Below, piece after piece: positions 1 through 8,714 of a stretch of DNA of 64,000 bases. The translations under genes and the position numbers were made by a program. This DNA comes from Clostridia bacterium. Lineage in GTDB: Bacteria > Bacillota > Clostridia > Christensenellales > Borkfalkiaceae. The stretch covers positions 1-64,000 of the forward strand of contig JAFTSO010000035.1 in assembly GCA_017467265.1 (NCBI GenBank), given 5' to 3'. Each line of letters opens with the position of its first letter. The first letter of the stretch is position 1. The notes below the pieces were generated by a model. It made no database searches. It had not been told where the DNA came from and saw only the letters and a list, made by a program, of their open reading frames with translations.

Positions 1-1
1 C

Positions 2-1213
2 CACGATATCTATATTGAAAGAGATCTTCAAAAAGGACTTATCACGGAAGAAGAAGCTCAGGAATTTATCGACCATTTCGTTATGAAGCTTCGTATCGTG
101 AAGTTCATGAGAACGAAGGAATATAACGAATTGTTCTCGGGCGACCCCACGTGGGTAACGGAAGTTATCGGTGGTATGGGCGTAGACGGCAGAACGCTTG
201 TAACCAAGAACTCTTTCCGTGTCTTGCACACGCTCGACAACCTTGGTCCTGCACCCGAACCCAACCTTACCGTTTTGTGGTCGAAGAGATTGCCCATCGC
301 GTTCAAGAGATACTGTGCGGAAATTTCCATCCGTACGTCCTCGATCCAGTACGAAAGCGACGATTTGATGCGTCCTGAAATGGGCGACGACTACTGTATC
401 GCTTGCTGCGTAAGCTGTATGAAGGTCGGTAAAGATATGCAGTTCTTCGGCGCAAGAGCAAACCTTGCAAAGTGCTTGCTGTACGCGATCAACGGTGGTA
501 AGGACGAACTTATGCTTGACAAAAAGACGGGCAAGCCGATGCAGGTTTCCCCCGAATTTATGCCGATTACGAGCAACGACGCGCTCGATTTCGAAGACGT
601 GAAGGCGAAGTTCGATAATATGATGACGTGGCTTGCAGAGTTGTACGTAAACACCCTGAACGTTATCCACTATATGCACGATAAGTATTCCTACGAATCG
701 TTGGAAATGGCACTTCACGACACGAAGGTTCGCCGTTTCTTCGCAACGGGTATCGCAGGTCTGTCCTGTGCGGCTGACTCGCTCTCCGCAATCAAATACG
801 CGAAGGTATATCCTATCCGTAACGAACACGGCATCGTAGTTGACTTCCGCATCGAAGGGGATTTCCCGAAATACGGCAACAACGACGATAGAGCAGACGA
901 ACTGGCAGTATGGCTGCTTAAGACGTTTATGAAGAAGGTTAAGAGCCACTACACGTACCGTGAGAGCGTTCCTACGACGTCGATCCTTACGATCACGTCC
1001 AACGTTGTTTACGGTAAGAAGACGGGTAATACGCCTGACGGCCGCCGTGGCGGTACGCCTCGTGCACCTGGCGCAAACCCGATGCACGGCAGAGATTCGA
1101 ACGGCGCGTTGGCGTCCTTGGAATCGGTTGCTAAATTGCCTTATGAATATTCGAGAGACGGTATTTCGAACACGTTCTCGATTATGCCCGCATCGCTTGG
1201 TAAAGACGACTAA
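2..1213 (+). CDS. pflB: Pyruvate formate-lyase core (barrel) subunit, 5' end outside window, lacks the glycyl-radical domain
   Basis: Formate C-acetyltransferase, converting pyruvate and CoA to acetyl-CoA and formate in the cytoplasm during fermentation. The frame is open from base 2, so the N-terminal half lies outside the window. Visible hallmarks are [22 protein letters not shown], the catalytic cysteine pair in IACCVS (codons at 404-409) and [22 protein letters not shown]. The protein stops with a genuine TAA right after [15 protein letters not shown]. That is where an ordinary PFL continues through a short linker into its C-terminal radical domain. The missing domain is encoded by the next gene at 1303. 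There is no frameshift signature: the two reading frames are separated by about 90 bp containing a hairpin and a fresh ribosome binding site. Confidence 0.95.
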   Translation, partial: HDIYIERDLQKGLITEEEAQEFIDHFVMKLRIVKFMRTKEYNELFSGDPTWVTEVIGGMGVDGRTLVTKNSFRVLHTLDNLGPAPEPNLTVLWSKRLPIAFKRYCAEISIRTSSIQYESDDLMRPEMGDDYCIACCVSCMKVGKDMQFFGARANLAKCLLYAINGGKDELMLDKKTGKPMQVSPEFMPITSNDALDFEDVKAKFDNMMTWLAELYVNTLNVIHYMHDKYSYESLEMALHDTKVRRFFATGIAGLSCAADSLSAIKYAKVYPIRNEHGIVVDFRIEGDFPKYGNNDDRADELAVWLLKTFMKKVKSHYTYRESVPTTSILTITSNVVYGKKTGNTPDGRRGGTPRAPGANPMHGRDSNGALASLESVAKLPYEYSRDGISNTFSIMPASLGKDD

Positions 1214-1237
1214 TTGATGCAAAACGCTTAAAAGATG

Positions 1238-1268
1238 CTTACTCGCCTGCTGTGTTCGGGCGAGTAAG
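1238..1268 (+). promoter_or_regulatory. Perfect stem-loop between the two PFL genes
   Basis: Ten-base arms CTTACTCGCC (1238-1247) and GGCGAGTAAG (1259-1268) with an 11-nt loop. No T-run follows, so it is not a standard terminator. It could stabilise a processed downstream mRNA or tune the ratio of the two subunits. Confidence 0.6.
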
Positions 1269-1302
1269 GACACAAAAAATAAAACGAAAAGGAGATAATA
1301 TT

Positions 1303-1536
1303 ATGTCGAACAGAGTAGATAATTTGGTTAATATGTTGGACGGCTACGTAGGCGACGGTGGTCATCACCTCAACGTAAACGTATTCGACCGTGAAACGCT
1401 TTTGGACGCGCAGGCGCATCCTGAAAAGTATCCCCAGCTCACCATTCGTGTTTCCGGGTATGCTGTAAACTTCATCAAACTCACGAAAGAACAGCAGGAC
1501 GACGTTATTTCCAGAACGATCCACGAATCTATGTAA
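1303..1536 (+). CDS. grcA: Stand-alone glycyl-radical domain of pyruvate formate-lyase (GrcA/YfiD-like)
   Basis: A 77-residue protein equal to the C-terminal radical domain of PFL. It has [26 protein letters not shown] and the radical-site motif RVSGYAVNF, with the radical glycine at residue 52. It starts at an ATG preceded by AAAAGGAGATAATATT; an upstream in-frame ATG at 1252 lies in the hairpin and has no ribosome site. E. coli YfiD/GrcA and T4 Y06I are known spare radical domains that rescue oxygen-cleaved PFL. Here the neighbouring core has no radical domain of its own, so this protein should be an obligatory subunit (inference). No PFL-activating enzyme is seen next door; a terminator follows. 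Confidence 0.93.
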   Translation: MSNRVDNLVNMLDGYVGDGGHHLNVNVFDRETLLDAQAHPEKYPQLTIRVSGYAVNFIKLTKEQQDDVISRTIHESM

Positions 1537-1578
1537 TTTTTCGTGTGACGAAAAACAGAGATAACAAACGATGAAACG

Positions 1579-1614
1579 AACTGCCGTCGAGTATATTCCC
1601 GACGGCAGTTTTTT
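1579..1614 (+). terminator. Rho-independent terminator after the PFL genes
   Basis: Stem AACTGCCGTC/GACGGCAGTT around a short loop, followed by six T residues. Confidence 0.9.
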
Positions 1615-1642
1615 CAAAAAATGGCAAAAATAGGGAGAGAAT

Positions 1643-2008
1643 ATGTATATTTTATACGCTTTTAGCGACGGAAAATGGACAGAGTTCGCATCGTTCAAAG
1701 ATCGCCGCGGCTATGCCGAGCAGGTGAAAACGGCGGCGGCTGGGCACAAAGCAGCGGCAAAAAACGAACAGCTGGTCAATGCGTCGATCGTGATGGAAGA
1801 TTTCGTTTTGGGCGGCTACGCCTATGCAAAACAGTACGGCAAGCTCGTTATGCGCGCCCTGCGGAATTTTGACGAAGTGGGCCTTTCCGCAGATATTTGC
1901 GAGAGCTTGGAAGAGCTCTTGGACGAAGGCTGTGAAAAATTCGCGCTCGTAAAGGCAGATCAAGACGTGACGGCGTGCGCGGACGGCGAATTTTCCGTGC
2001 GCATTTGA
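1643..2008 (+). CDS. Uncharacterised 121-residue protein
   Basis: No family recognised. The reading frame begins with MYILYAFSDGKWTEFASF after a good ribosome site (TAGGGAGAGAAT). It is soluble-looking, Ala-rich and mildly acidic, with no signal peptide or membrane segment. The stretch around residues 20-50 and the ESLEELLDEGCEKFALVKA segment are probably helical. It lies directly after the PFL terminator and about 20 bp before the next lipoprotein gene, so the two may be co-transcribed. Codon use matches its neighbours. Function unknown. Confidence 0.7.
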   Translation: MYILYAFSDGKWTEFASFKDRRGYAEQVKTAAAGHKAAAKNEQLVNASIVMEDFVLGGYAYAKQYGKLVMRALRNFDEVGLSADICESLEELLDEGCEKFALVKADQDVTACADGEFSVRI

Positions 2009-2029
2009 GAGAAAATAGGGAGATCAAAT

Positions 2030-3217
2030 ATGAAAAAAATTTGGAAAGGCTTGCTTGCGCTGGTCACGTCCTTGTCGCTGTGCGCAGGGCTTGCGGCGTG
2101 TAGCTTTGACGACGTGAAGAGCTTTGTGGACGATCTTGTGGGCGGTGAAATGCAGAGCTCGTCGGAAAAAGAAAGCTCTTCGGAACAGGAAAGCTCGTCC
2201 GAAAAGGAAAGCTCGTCTGTAAATGCGCCTGTGGAAGATATTATTACAGCGGAGCTGAGTATTCACTTTTTAGAGCTTGGCAACGAATACACGGGGGATT
2301 GCACCTTGATCAAGGTAGGCGATACCGAAGTGTTGATCGACGCAGGCTCGCGTAAGGGCTCTGCAGAGACGATTGTACCGTACGTACAGCAATATTGTAC
2401 GGACGGAGTTTTGGAATACGTGATCGCAACGCACGCGCATCAGGACCATATCGCAGGCTTTGTGGGCACGTCGAAAATCGACGGCATTTTCGAGAGCTTT
2501 GTTTGCGAAACGATCATTGACTATCCGTTGTCGAATGCTACGTCGGCGATTCGCGACGATTACGAAGAATTGCGCGATGCGGAAGTGGCGGCAGGCGCAA
2601 AGCATTATACCGCTTTGGAGTGTTGGAAGGAAGAAAACGGCGCAAAACGTTCGTATCAGCTCTCCGAAGGGATTACGATGAATATTTTGTACCAAAAATT
2701 CTATGAAGAAGAAACGAGCGACGAGAACGATTATTCGGTGTGTATGTTGCTGACGCAGGGCACGAAGAATTATCTGTTTACGGGCGATCTCGAACACGAT
2801 GGCGAGCAGTCGCTTGTCGAGCGCAATGCTTTGCCGAAGTGCGATTTGTTTAAGGGTGGACATCACGGCAGCCCTACGTCCAACACGCCCGAACTCTTTG
2901 CTGTGATCGAGCCGAAAATCGTGTGCGTGTGCTGCTGTTGCGGCAGCGACGAATACACGGACAACGTGGCAAATATGTTCCCGTCGCAGGCGTTCGTCGA
3001 TAACGTTGCCCCCTATACCGACAAGGTATATGTGACGACGATCGTTGCGGATAACGAAGACGGCTTTGCGTCGATGAACGGCAATATTGTGGTGACGTCG
3101 GACGGGGAAACGGTGACGGTCACCTGCTCGAACAACGACGTGCTGTTTAAGGATACCGAGTGGTTTAAGAACAACCGTACGATGCCCGAGGCGTGGAAAG
3201 AAACGTTAAAAAATTAA
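2030..3217 (+). CDS. Metallo-beta-lactamase-fold lipoprotein, ComEC C-terminal-domain-like
   Basis: A 395-residue exported lipoprotein. A lysine-rich signal peptide ends in the lipobox LAAC (lipidated Cys24). A low-complexity Ser/Glu linker follows (about residues 42-63, with repeated SSSE). From about residue 74 there is a metallo-beta-lactamase fold. The metal-binding THAHQDH motif is at 134-140, FTGDLEHDGEQ follows, and a late GGHHGSPTSN motif is present. This is the layout of the soluble hydrolase domain of ComEC/Rec2 DNA-uptake proteins and their stand-alone relatives, without the ComEC membrane channel. A surface nuclease or phosphodiesterase role is plausible but unproven. Confidence 0.85.
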   Translation: MKKIWKGLLALVTSLSLCAGLAACSFDDVKSFVDDLVGGEMQSSSEKESSSEQESSSEKESSSVNAPVEDIITAELSIHFLELGNEYTGDCTLIKVGDTEVLIDAGSRKGSAETIVPYVQQYCTDGVLEYVIATHAHQDHIAGFVGTSKIDGIFESFVCETIIDYPLSNATSAIRDDYEELRDAEVAAGAKHYTALECWKEENGAKRSYQLSEGITMNILYQKFYEEETSDENDYSVCMLLTQGTKNYLFTGDLEHDGEQSLVERNALPKCDLFKGGHHGSPTSNTPELFAVIEPKIVCVCCCCGSDEYTDNVANMFPSQAFVDNVAPYTDKVYVTTIVADNEDGFASMNGNIVVTSDGETVTVTCSNNDVLFKDTEWFKNNRTMPEAWKETLKN

Positions 3218-3264
3218 AAACGGGCATACCCGTGTCCGCGATGAACGAAAAAACGGAGTAGATT

Positions 3265-3960
3265 ATGCAATTTTCGAGAACGGCGCTGTTGCTTGGTCAA
3301 GACGGCGTTGAAAAACTGAAAAAGGCGCGCGTAGCGGTGTTTGGCGTGGGCGGCGTAGGCGGCTACGTCGTGGAAGCGCTCGCCCGTAGCGGTGTGGGTA
3401 CGCTCGATCTTATCGACAACGACGTGGTTAGCTTGTCGAATATCAACCGCCAAATTATTGCGTTGCACTCGACGATAGGACGATTAAAAACGGAAGTGGC
3501 GGCGGAACGTGCAAGGGACATCAATCCTGATATTGTGATACACACGTACAACGTTTTTTACTTGCCTGAAACGGCGGCGCAGTTTGATTTTTCGGCGTAC
3601 GATTACGTAATCGATGCGATCGACACCGTGAGCGGAAAAATTGCGCTTGCGGAGCAAGCCAAAGCGGCAAACGTGCCTATTATTTCGGCGATGGGCGCAG
3701 GGAATAAACTCGATCCGACGGCGTTTGAGGTGGCAGACGTGTCTAAAACAACGGTGTGTCCGTTGGCGCGCGTAATGCGTAGAGAGCTGAAAAAACGTGG
3801 AATAGAGCATCTGAAAGTGGTGTATTCGAAAGAAGAGCCGCAGCCTGCCAAGACGGTGGACGAGGGGACGGGCAAGCCGATCCCTGCCAGCGTTGCGTTC
3901 GTACCGTCGGTGGTGGGATTGATCGTCGCAGGCGAAGTCATCAAGGATTTAATCAAATAA
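3265..3960 (+). CDS. tcdA: tRNA threonylcarbamoyladenosine dehydratase (ThiF/MoeB family)
   Basis: A 231-residue E1-like adenylating enzyme. The N-terminal FSRTALLLGQDGVEKL leads into the nucleotide-binding GVGGVGG loop (about residues 27-33). DLIDNDVVSLSNINRQ follows, then a Rossmann ATPase core with AIDTVSGK and SAMGAGNKLDPT. The sequence matches TcdA (CsdL), which uses ATP to cyclise t6A37 of tRNA to ct6A, rather than ThiF or MoeB proper. No thiamine or molybdopterin gene is nearby. It ends just before a strong terminator shared with the convergent metA gene. Confidence 0.88.
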   Translation: MQFSRTALLLGQDGVEKLKKARVAVFGVGGVGGYVVEALARSGVGTLDLIDNDVVSLSNINRQIIALHSTIGRLKTEVAAERARDINPDIVIHTYNVFYLPETAAQFDFSAYDYVIDAIDTVSGKIALAEQAKAANVPIISAMGAGNKLDPTAFEVADVSKTTVCPLARVMRRELKKRGIEHLKVVYSKEEPQPAKTVDEGTGKPIPASVAFVPSVVGLIVAGEVIKDLIK

Positions 3961-3972
3961 CGCATAAAAAAG

Positions 3973-4010
3973 AAACCCCGTCGTTGCGGTGCTGCAACGA
4001 CGGGGTTTTT
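3973..4010. terminator. Strong bidirectional terminator between tcdA and metA
   Basis: Stem AAACCCCGTCGTTGC/GCAACGACGGGGTTT with a 6-nt loop. It has T residues on the plus side and A residues on the other, so it can serve both convergent genes. Confidence 0.9.
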
Positions 4011-4057
4011 GTTTCGTCCTTATAAAATTTTTAATGAATTGCGGAATACGTGCTCCG

Positions 4058-4984
4058 TTAATTGCTTTCTTCTACTTTTTTGATATCGTAAGGGGTGCTC
4101 TGATATACGAAATAGTTCAGCCAGTTGGAAAAGAGTAGGTGTGCGTGTCCGCGCCAGCTTACGATCGGCGGCTGCGTATCGTCGTCGTTCGGGAAATAAT
4201 TTTTCGGTACGGAAATGGGTTTCCCTTGCGACAGGTCGCGCACGTATTCGTTTTTCAGTGTATCAGCGTCGTATTCCGAATGTCCTGTGATAAAGATCTG
4301 CCTACCGTTTTTCGTTGTGACGGCATATACGCCCGTTTCCTCGGACGAGGCCAAAATCCGCAACGGATACACCTTTTCAATATCTTCGCGAAGGACGGTG
4401 GTGTGGCGCGATTGCGGCACCATAAACACGTCGTCAAAGCCACGGAACAAAATGGATTTTTTGTATTCGACACGGTGGGGGAATACGCCGAACATCTTTT
4501 CAGGAACGCTGCGTTTTTGTATGCCGTAATGGTAATACAGCCCAGCCTGCGCCCCCCAACAGACGTGGAAAGTGCTGTGTACGTGCGTTTTGCTCCACTC
4601 CATAATCTCGCAAAGCTCCTGCCAGTATTCCACTTCTTCAAATTCAAGATGCTCCACAGGCGCGCCCGTGATGATCATACCGTCGAAATTTTCCGTTCTC
4701 ACGTCGTCGAACGTCTTGTAAAAGGCGAGCAAATGCTCTTCCGCCACGTTCTTCGATTGGTGCGATTTCGTGTGGATTAGCTCCATTTCCACCTGCAAAG
4801 GGGAGTTGCCGAGCAGTCGCGCAAACTGCGTTTCCGTCTCGATCTTTTTCGGCATCAGATTGAGTATCAAAATGCGCAAAGGACGGATATCCTGCGTAAT
4901 CGCGCGGTTTTCCGTCATCACGAAAATATTTTCGTCCGTCAGCGTTTTTACCGCAGGTAAGTTGTCGGGGATTTTAATAGGCAT
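4058..4984 (-). CDS. metA: Homoserine O-acetyltransferase (MetA family, acetyl type)
   Basis: A 308-residue MetA-family acyltransferase activating homoserine for methionine synthesis. Catalytic Cys142 sits in HVCWGAQA, and His235 and Glu237 in TGHSEYD. Position 111, which decides acyl-donor preference in this family, is Glu (GAPVEHLEF). Known succinyl-CoA enzymes have Gly there, and Glu goes with acetyl-CoA use, so O-acetylhomoserine is the expected product. This fits the metY gene 65 bp upstream on the same strand, which uses O-acetylhomoserine. The two genes form a metY-metA operon read from the promoter at 6404-6433. Confidence 0.93.
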   Translation of the reverse strand: MPIKIPDNLPAVKTLTDENIFVMTENRAITQDIRPLRILILNLMPKKIETETQFARLLGNSPLQVEMELIHTKSHQSKNVAEEHLLAFYKTFDDVRTENFDGMIITGAPVEHLEFEEVEYWQELCEIMEWSKTHVHSTFHVCWGAQAGLYYHYGIQKRSVPEKMFGVFPHRVEYKKSILFRGFDDVFMVPQSRHTTVLREDIEKVYPLRILASSEETGVYAVTTKNGRQIFITGHSEYDADTLKNEYVRDLSQGKPISVPKNYFPNDDDTQPPIVSWRGHAHLLFSNWLNYFVYQSTPYDIKKVEESN

Positions 4985-5049
4985 ATTGTTTACCGTTCGC
5001 CGTCAAGTGCGGCGAATTTTCCTTGTGTTCGTTAGATAGTGGCAAAAAT

Positions 5050-6339
5050 TCAGATGGTTTGCAGCGCTTGTTCAATGTCCGCGATCAGGTCTTCGTAATT
5101 TTCAAGACCGCAGGAAAGGCGAACAAGATCACCCGGCACGCCCGCCGCAATCAGTTCTTCTTCGTTCATCTGTCTGTGCGTTGCGCTGGCAGGGTGCAGA
5201 CAGCAGCTCCGCGCGTCCGCTACGTGCGTTTCGATCGCGATCAAGCGCAGCGCTTTCATAAATTTCTCCGCCGCAGCTCTGCCGCCTTTCACGCCAAAGC
5301 TCACCACGCCGCACGTACCCTTCGGCATATATTTTTGCGCCGTTTCGTAATACTTATTCGATGCAAGACCGGGGTAGTTCACCCAGCCGATTTTGTCGTT
5401 TTGTTCGAGGTATTCCGCCACCTTTTGCGCGTTCAAACAATGGCGTTCCATACGCACGTGCAGGCTTTCCAGACCAAGGTTGAGATAGAACGCGCTCTGG
5501 GGGGACTGCGTAGAGCCAAAATCGCGCATCAGCTGCGCCGTCGCCTTGGTGATAAACGCGCCGCCCAAACCGAATTTGGTGGCATACGTGATCCCGTGAT
5601 AGCTATCGTCGGGGGTGCACAGCCCAGGGAATTTTTCCGCGTGTGCCAGCCAATCGAATTTGCCGCTATCGACGATGCAGCCGCCTACCGCAACGCCATG
5701 CCCGTCCATATATTTGGTGGTGGAGTGGGTGACGATGTCTGCGCCGAACTCGAAAGGACGGCAGTTGATCGGGGTGGCGAACGTGTTGTCGATGATCAGC
5801 GGAACGCCGTGATTGTGCGCCGCGTTGGCAAATTTTTCAATATCCAAAACGGTGAGCGCAGGGTTCGCGATCGTCTCGCCGAACACCGCTTTCGTGTTGG
5901 GACGGAACGCCTGTTCCAGCTCTTCCGCCGTGCAATCGGGGGAAACGAACGTAAAATCAATCCCCATTTTCTTCATGGTGACTGCGAAAAGGTTATACGT
6001 GCCGCCGTAGATGGACGACGACGAAACAATATGATCGCCGCAGTTTGCGATATTAAAGACCGCGAAAAAATTCGCCGCTTGCCCAGAAGACAAGAGCATT
6101 GCCGCGCTGCCGCCTTCCAGCTCGCAAATTTTTGCCGCAACGGTGTCGCAGGTAGGGTTCTGCAGACGGGAATAAAAATATCCGCTTGCTTCCAAATCAA
6201 AGAGCTTGCCCATATCTTCGCTCGTTGCGTATTTGAACGTCGTGCTCTGGATAATAGGCACTTGTCTAGGCTCGCCGTTGCCGGGGGTATAGCCGCCCTG
6301 CACGCATTTGGTTTCGATTTTGCGCTGCTCGTTGCTCAT
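5050..6339 (-). CDS. metY: O-acetylhomoserine sulfhydrylase
   Basis: A 429-residue PLP enzyme of the Cys/Met metabolism family. It makes homocysteine directly from O-acetylhomoserine and sulfide. The PLP lysine is Lys209 in THSTTKYMDGHG and the ring-binding aspartate is in IIDNTF (184). The N-terminal ETKCVQGGY and SRLQNPT segments are typical of MetY rather than MetB/MetC. The start at 6339 follows GAGGAGAGTTT; an upstream in-frame ATG at 6399 lies inside the promoter region and is rejected. It is the first gene of the metY-metA operon. With cysK at 38602, the window supports sulfide assimilation by direct sulfhydrylation. Confidence 0.93.
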   Translation of the reverse strand: MSNEQRKIETKCVQGGYTPGNGEPRQVPIIQSTTFKYATSEDMGKLFDLEASGYFYSRLQNPTCDTVAAKICELEGGSAAMLLSSGQAANFFAVFNIANCGDHIVSSSSIYGGTYNLFAVTMKKMGIDFTFVSPDCTAEELEQAFRPNTKAVFGETIANPALTVLDIEKFANAAHNHGVPLIIDNTFATPINCRPFEFGADIVTHSTTKYMDGHGVAVGGCIVDSGKFDWLAHAEKFPGLCTPDDSYHGITYATKFGLGGAFITKATAQLMRDFGSTQSPQSAFYLNLGLESLHVRMERHCLNAQKVAEYLEQNDKIGWVNYPGLASNKYYETAQKYMPKGTCGVVSFGVKGGRAAAEKFMKALRLIAIETHVADARSCCLHPASATHRQMNEEELIAAGVPGDLVRLSCGLENYEDLIADIEQALQTI

Positions 6340-6403
6340 AAACTCTCCTCGCGCGCGTGCGTATATCCGTCCGCGCGACTTTATAAAATTCACTATCACG
6401 TAA

Positions 6404-6433
6404 AGTATAACACGCCGAACGGGGTTTCGTCAA
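6404..6433 (-). promoter_or_regulatory. SigA-type promoter of metY-metA
   Basis: On the minus strand TTGACG (6433-6428) and TATACT (6409-6404) are 18 bp apart, giving a leader of about 58 nt. I see no SAM riboswitch or T-box in it. Confidence 0.7.
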
Positions 6434-6498
6434 GTATTTTTCACGTTTTCCGCCGCCCTTACGGATAAAAAACCGCCGCTTGTTCCACAATATTGAAT

Positions 6499-8673
6499 AT
6501 GAAGAAAATTACGGGAATTTCGCAACGGAAAAAATCGCTCGCGCTTGTGCTGTCCGCGTTCTCAGTGTGGACGGCGCTCTCCTTTACGGCATGTCGCAAG
6601 GAAAACGTAGCCGACGTGCTTTCGGACGTGGTGTATCGCGAAAACTACGACAGCGTATATGCGGCGATAGGGGATCGCGTCACGCTGGATTCCGTGCGCG
6701 AAGGTTCGGACGGCAGAGCGTACGTCACCGTGGACGGCAGGGAATACGAGTTGGGTATGGATTTTTTATCGATGGCGATGGTGTATAACGCACGGCCAAC
6801 CGTCGATTTTTCCACGCCGACGGACGCGTATAACGAGTGGTGGCGACTGTTTATCCAGCGTTGGAATTATCTCGTGCCCGAAGTGCCGCTCTATTCCAAC
6901 CGTTATTACGATATTTATAATGCGAAGATCGACGAATTGAAAACGTCGCCGTACTGGGACGTGGCAAGTGCGATCGTCGGAGCGAAAACGACAGACGGAT
7001 CGTCGGTCATTTTGGGTAGCATTACCGAGCTGTCGGGCGCGTTCCGAAACGCCGCCTTCGGCAAATCTGCGGCAGGCGGGGCAGATCTCGATATACAGGA
7101 GTTAACGAGCGGTTATTCGACCGTCGTCACCGACCGTAGTGGGGTGTACGTTTGGGCGGATAGCGATATTTTGCGTTCGCATGAAGAACGGGAAAATGCC
7201 GACGGGACAAAGACGTTTACGATGCAGATTGCGGACGATCTCACCTTCTCGGACGGCACGCCGATCGGTGCGGAAAACTATCTCGCGCCCCTGCTCGTTG
7301 GGAGCGGCAAAGTGATGCGTGCGGCAGGCGGCGGTGACGGCGCAGGGCTGACGTTGGTGGGGTATGAAGAATTCAACGCGTACGAAGGCGACGGTGAGCC
7401 CGTGCCCTTCACGGGCGTGCGGCTTTTGGACGAAAGGACGTTTTCGGTGACGGTGAAAAAGGAATATGCCGATTATTATTACGCGATCGCGTACGGGGCG
7501 TTCACACCCGTTCCTACGCCTTTGTATTTGGGCGATTGCGAAATCAAGGACGACGGGCAGGGGGCGTATATTGAAAAGGACTTTTATGCGCGTACGGAGA
7601 AAAACGGCGTCAGCGCGTACGTGATGGCAGATACGATCGGGCGAAACCTTGCCAACTTGGACGAGCGCGCGTTCCCGTACAGCGGTCCGTACGTGGTGGA
7701 AAGCTACGATCGGGCTACGCGCGTGGCGACTTTGCGTAGAAATGCTCGCTACAAAGGGGATCATCGCGGCAAAGCCATGATCGAGAAAATTTCGTATGTA
7801 AAAATCGTGCCCGAAACGCAGCTCGATCAGCTCACGAAAGGGCGCGTAGACGTGCTGGCAGGGGTGACGGGCGGCGAAGAAACGAAAGCTGCGCTTTCCG
7901 TTGTCGATAACGTACGGTTCAAGGAAACGCATTACGATCGGGCAGGGTACGGAAAGCTGGCGTTCCGCTGCGATTTTGGACCTACGCAGTTTGCCGAAGT
8001 GCGCCGTGCGGTGATGCACACGATCGATCGGGACGAGTTCGCGCAGACGTTTACGGGCGGCTACGGTGGCGTGGTGCACGCGCCCTATCACGCAGGTATG
8101 GACGCATATTTGGCTGTCAAGGACCGTATCAAACTGAACAAATATCCGTACAGCGTGGACAGAGCAAAACAAGAGCTCATCGCAGGCGGCTGGACGTACA
8201 ATGGGGACGGAAGTGCGTACGACGAAACGAAAGGGGGCGTGCGGTACAAGCGGTTGTCGGGGTACGAAAAGACGTATAACAACCTGACGTTCGCCTCGAC
8301 GGACAATCGGTATAAAACGGTGAAAGTAGGCGGCGAATATTATATGCCGCTCGTGATCAACTGGATGGGCACGCAGCCCAACCCCGTCACCGATCAGTTG
8401 ATTACCGCATGGCAGAATAACCCCAACGCAGGCGCGAAGATCGGCGCGTATCTCACCTATACGTCGGGCAATATGAACTCTGCGCTTTACGGGGAGTATT
8501 GCCAAATGCCAGCCTACGGGTTTACGCGTGCGCGGTACGGTGCGGTGAATTTTGCGACGGGCTTTACGGGCGCGGCGTACGATCAGTCGTTGGCGTGGAC
8601 GATCGATAGGGAAAAGTATGATAATTACAGCACGAATTTTTTGCGCGACGAAGCGGATTTTTTGGTGAAATGA
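6499..8673 (+). CDS. Peptide ABC transporter substrate-binding lipoprotein with N-terminal extension
   Basis: Extracytoplasmic solute-binding protein of the SBP_bac_5 (OppA/DppA) family, about 724 residues. A Lys-rich signal peptide ends at a lipobox (FTAC, Cys32 from the ATG). The typical family motif TMQIADDLTFSDGTP appears only near residue 240, about 130 residues later than usual. It is preceded by an extra segment with DSVYAAIGDRVTLDS and SVREGSDGRAYVTVDG. The core continues through FPYSGPYVVESYD and HTIDRDEF. ATG 6499 is chosen; a TTG two codons upstream is possible. The ribosome site is weak. It is the first gene of a five-gene importer (SBP, two permeases, two ATPases). Confidence 0.88.
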   Translation: MKKITGISQRKKSLALVLSAFSVWTALSFTACRKENVADVLSDVVYRENYDSVYAAIGDRVTLDSVREGSDGRAYVTVDGREYELGMDFLSMAMVYNARPTVDFSTPTDAYNEWWRLFIQRWNYLVPEVPLYSNRYYDIYNAKIDELKTSPYWDVASAIVGAKTTDGSSVILGSITELSGAFRNAAFGKSAAGGADLDIQELTSGYSTVVTDRSGVYVWADSDILRSHEERENADGTKTFTMQIADDLTFSDGTPIGAENYLAPLLVGSGKVMRAAGGGDGAGLTLVGYEEFNAYEGDGEPVPFTGVRLLDERTFSVTVKKEYADYYYAIAYGAFTPVPTPLYLGDCEIKDDGQGAYIEKDFYARTEKNGVSAYVMADTIGRNLANLDERAFPYSGPYVVESYDRATRVATLRRNARYKGDHRGKAMIEKISYVKIVPETQLDQLTKGRVDVLAGVTGGEETKAALSVVDNVRFKETHYDRAGYGKLAFRCDFGPTQFAEVRRAVMHTIDRDEFAQTFTGGYGGVVHAPYHAGMDAYLAVKDRIKLNKYPYSVDRAKQELIAGGWTYNGDGSAYDETKGGVRYKRLSGYEKTYNNLTFASTDNRYKTVKVGGEYYMPLVINWMGTQPNPVTDQLITAWQNNPNAGAKIGAYLTYTSGNMNSALYGEYCQMPAYGFTRARYGAVNFATGFTGAAYDQSLAWTIDREKYDNYSTNFLRDEADFLVK

Positions 8674-8714
8674 CAAGGGGCGTGTCGCGATGAACGGGTG
8701 ACGGGGGTGCGATT

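Noticed and set aside
1252..1302. N-terminal extension of the glycyl-radical protein from ATG 1252
   Set aside because: It would begin inside the hairpin loop and has no ribosome site, while ATG 1303 has a strong one and starts right at the domain.
5023..6468. 481-codon plus-strand ORF over metY
   Set aside because: It is antisense to a clear MetY gene and has an Arg/His/Ala-rich composition typical of a GC-rich shadow frame.
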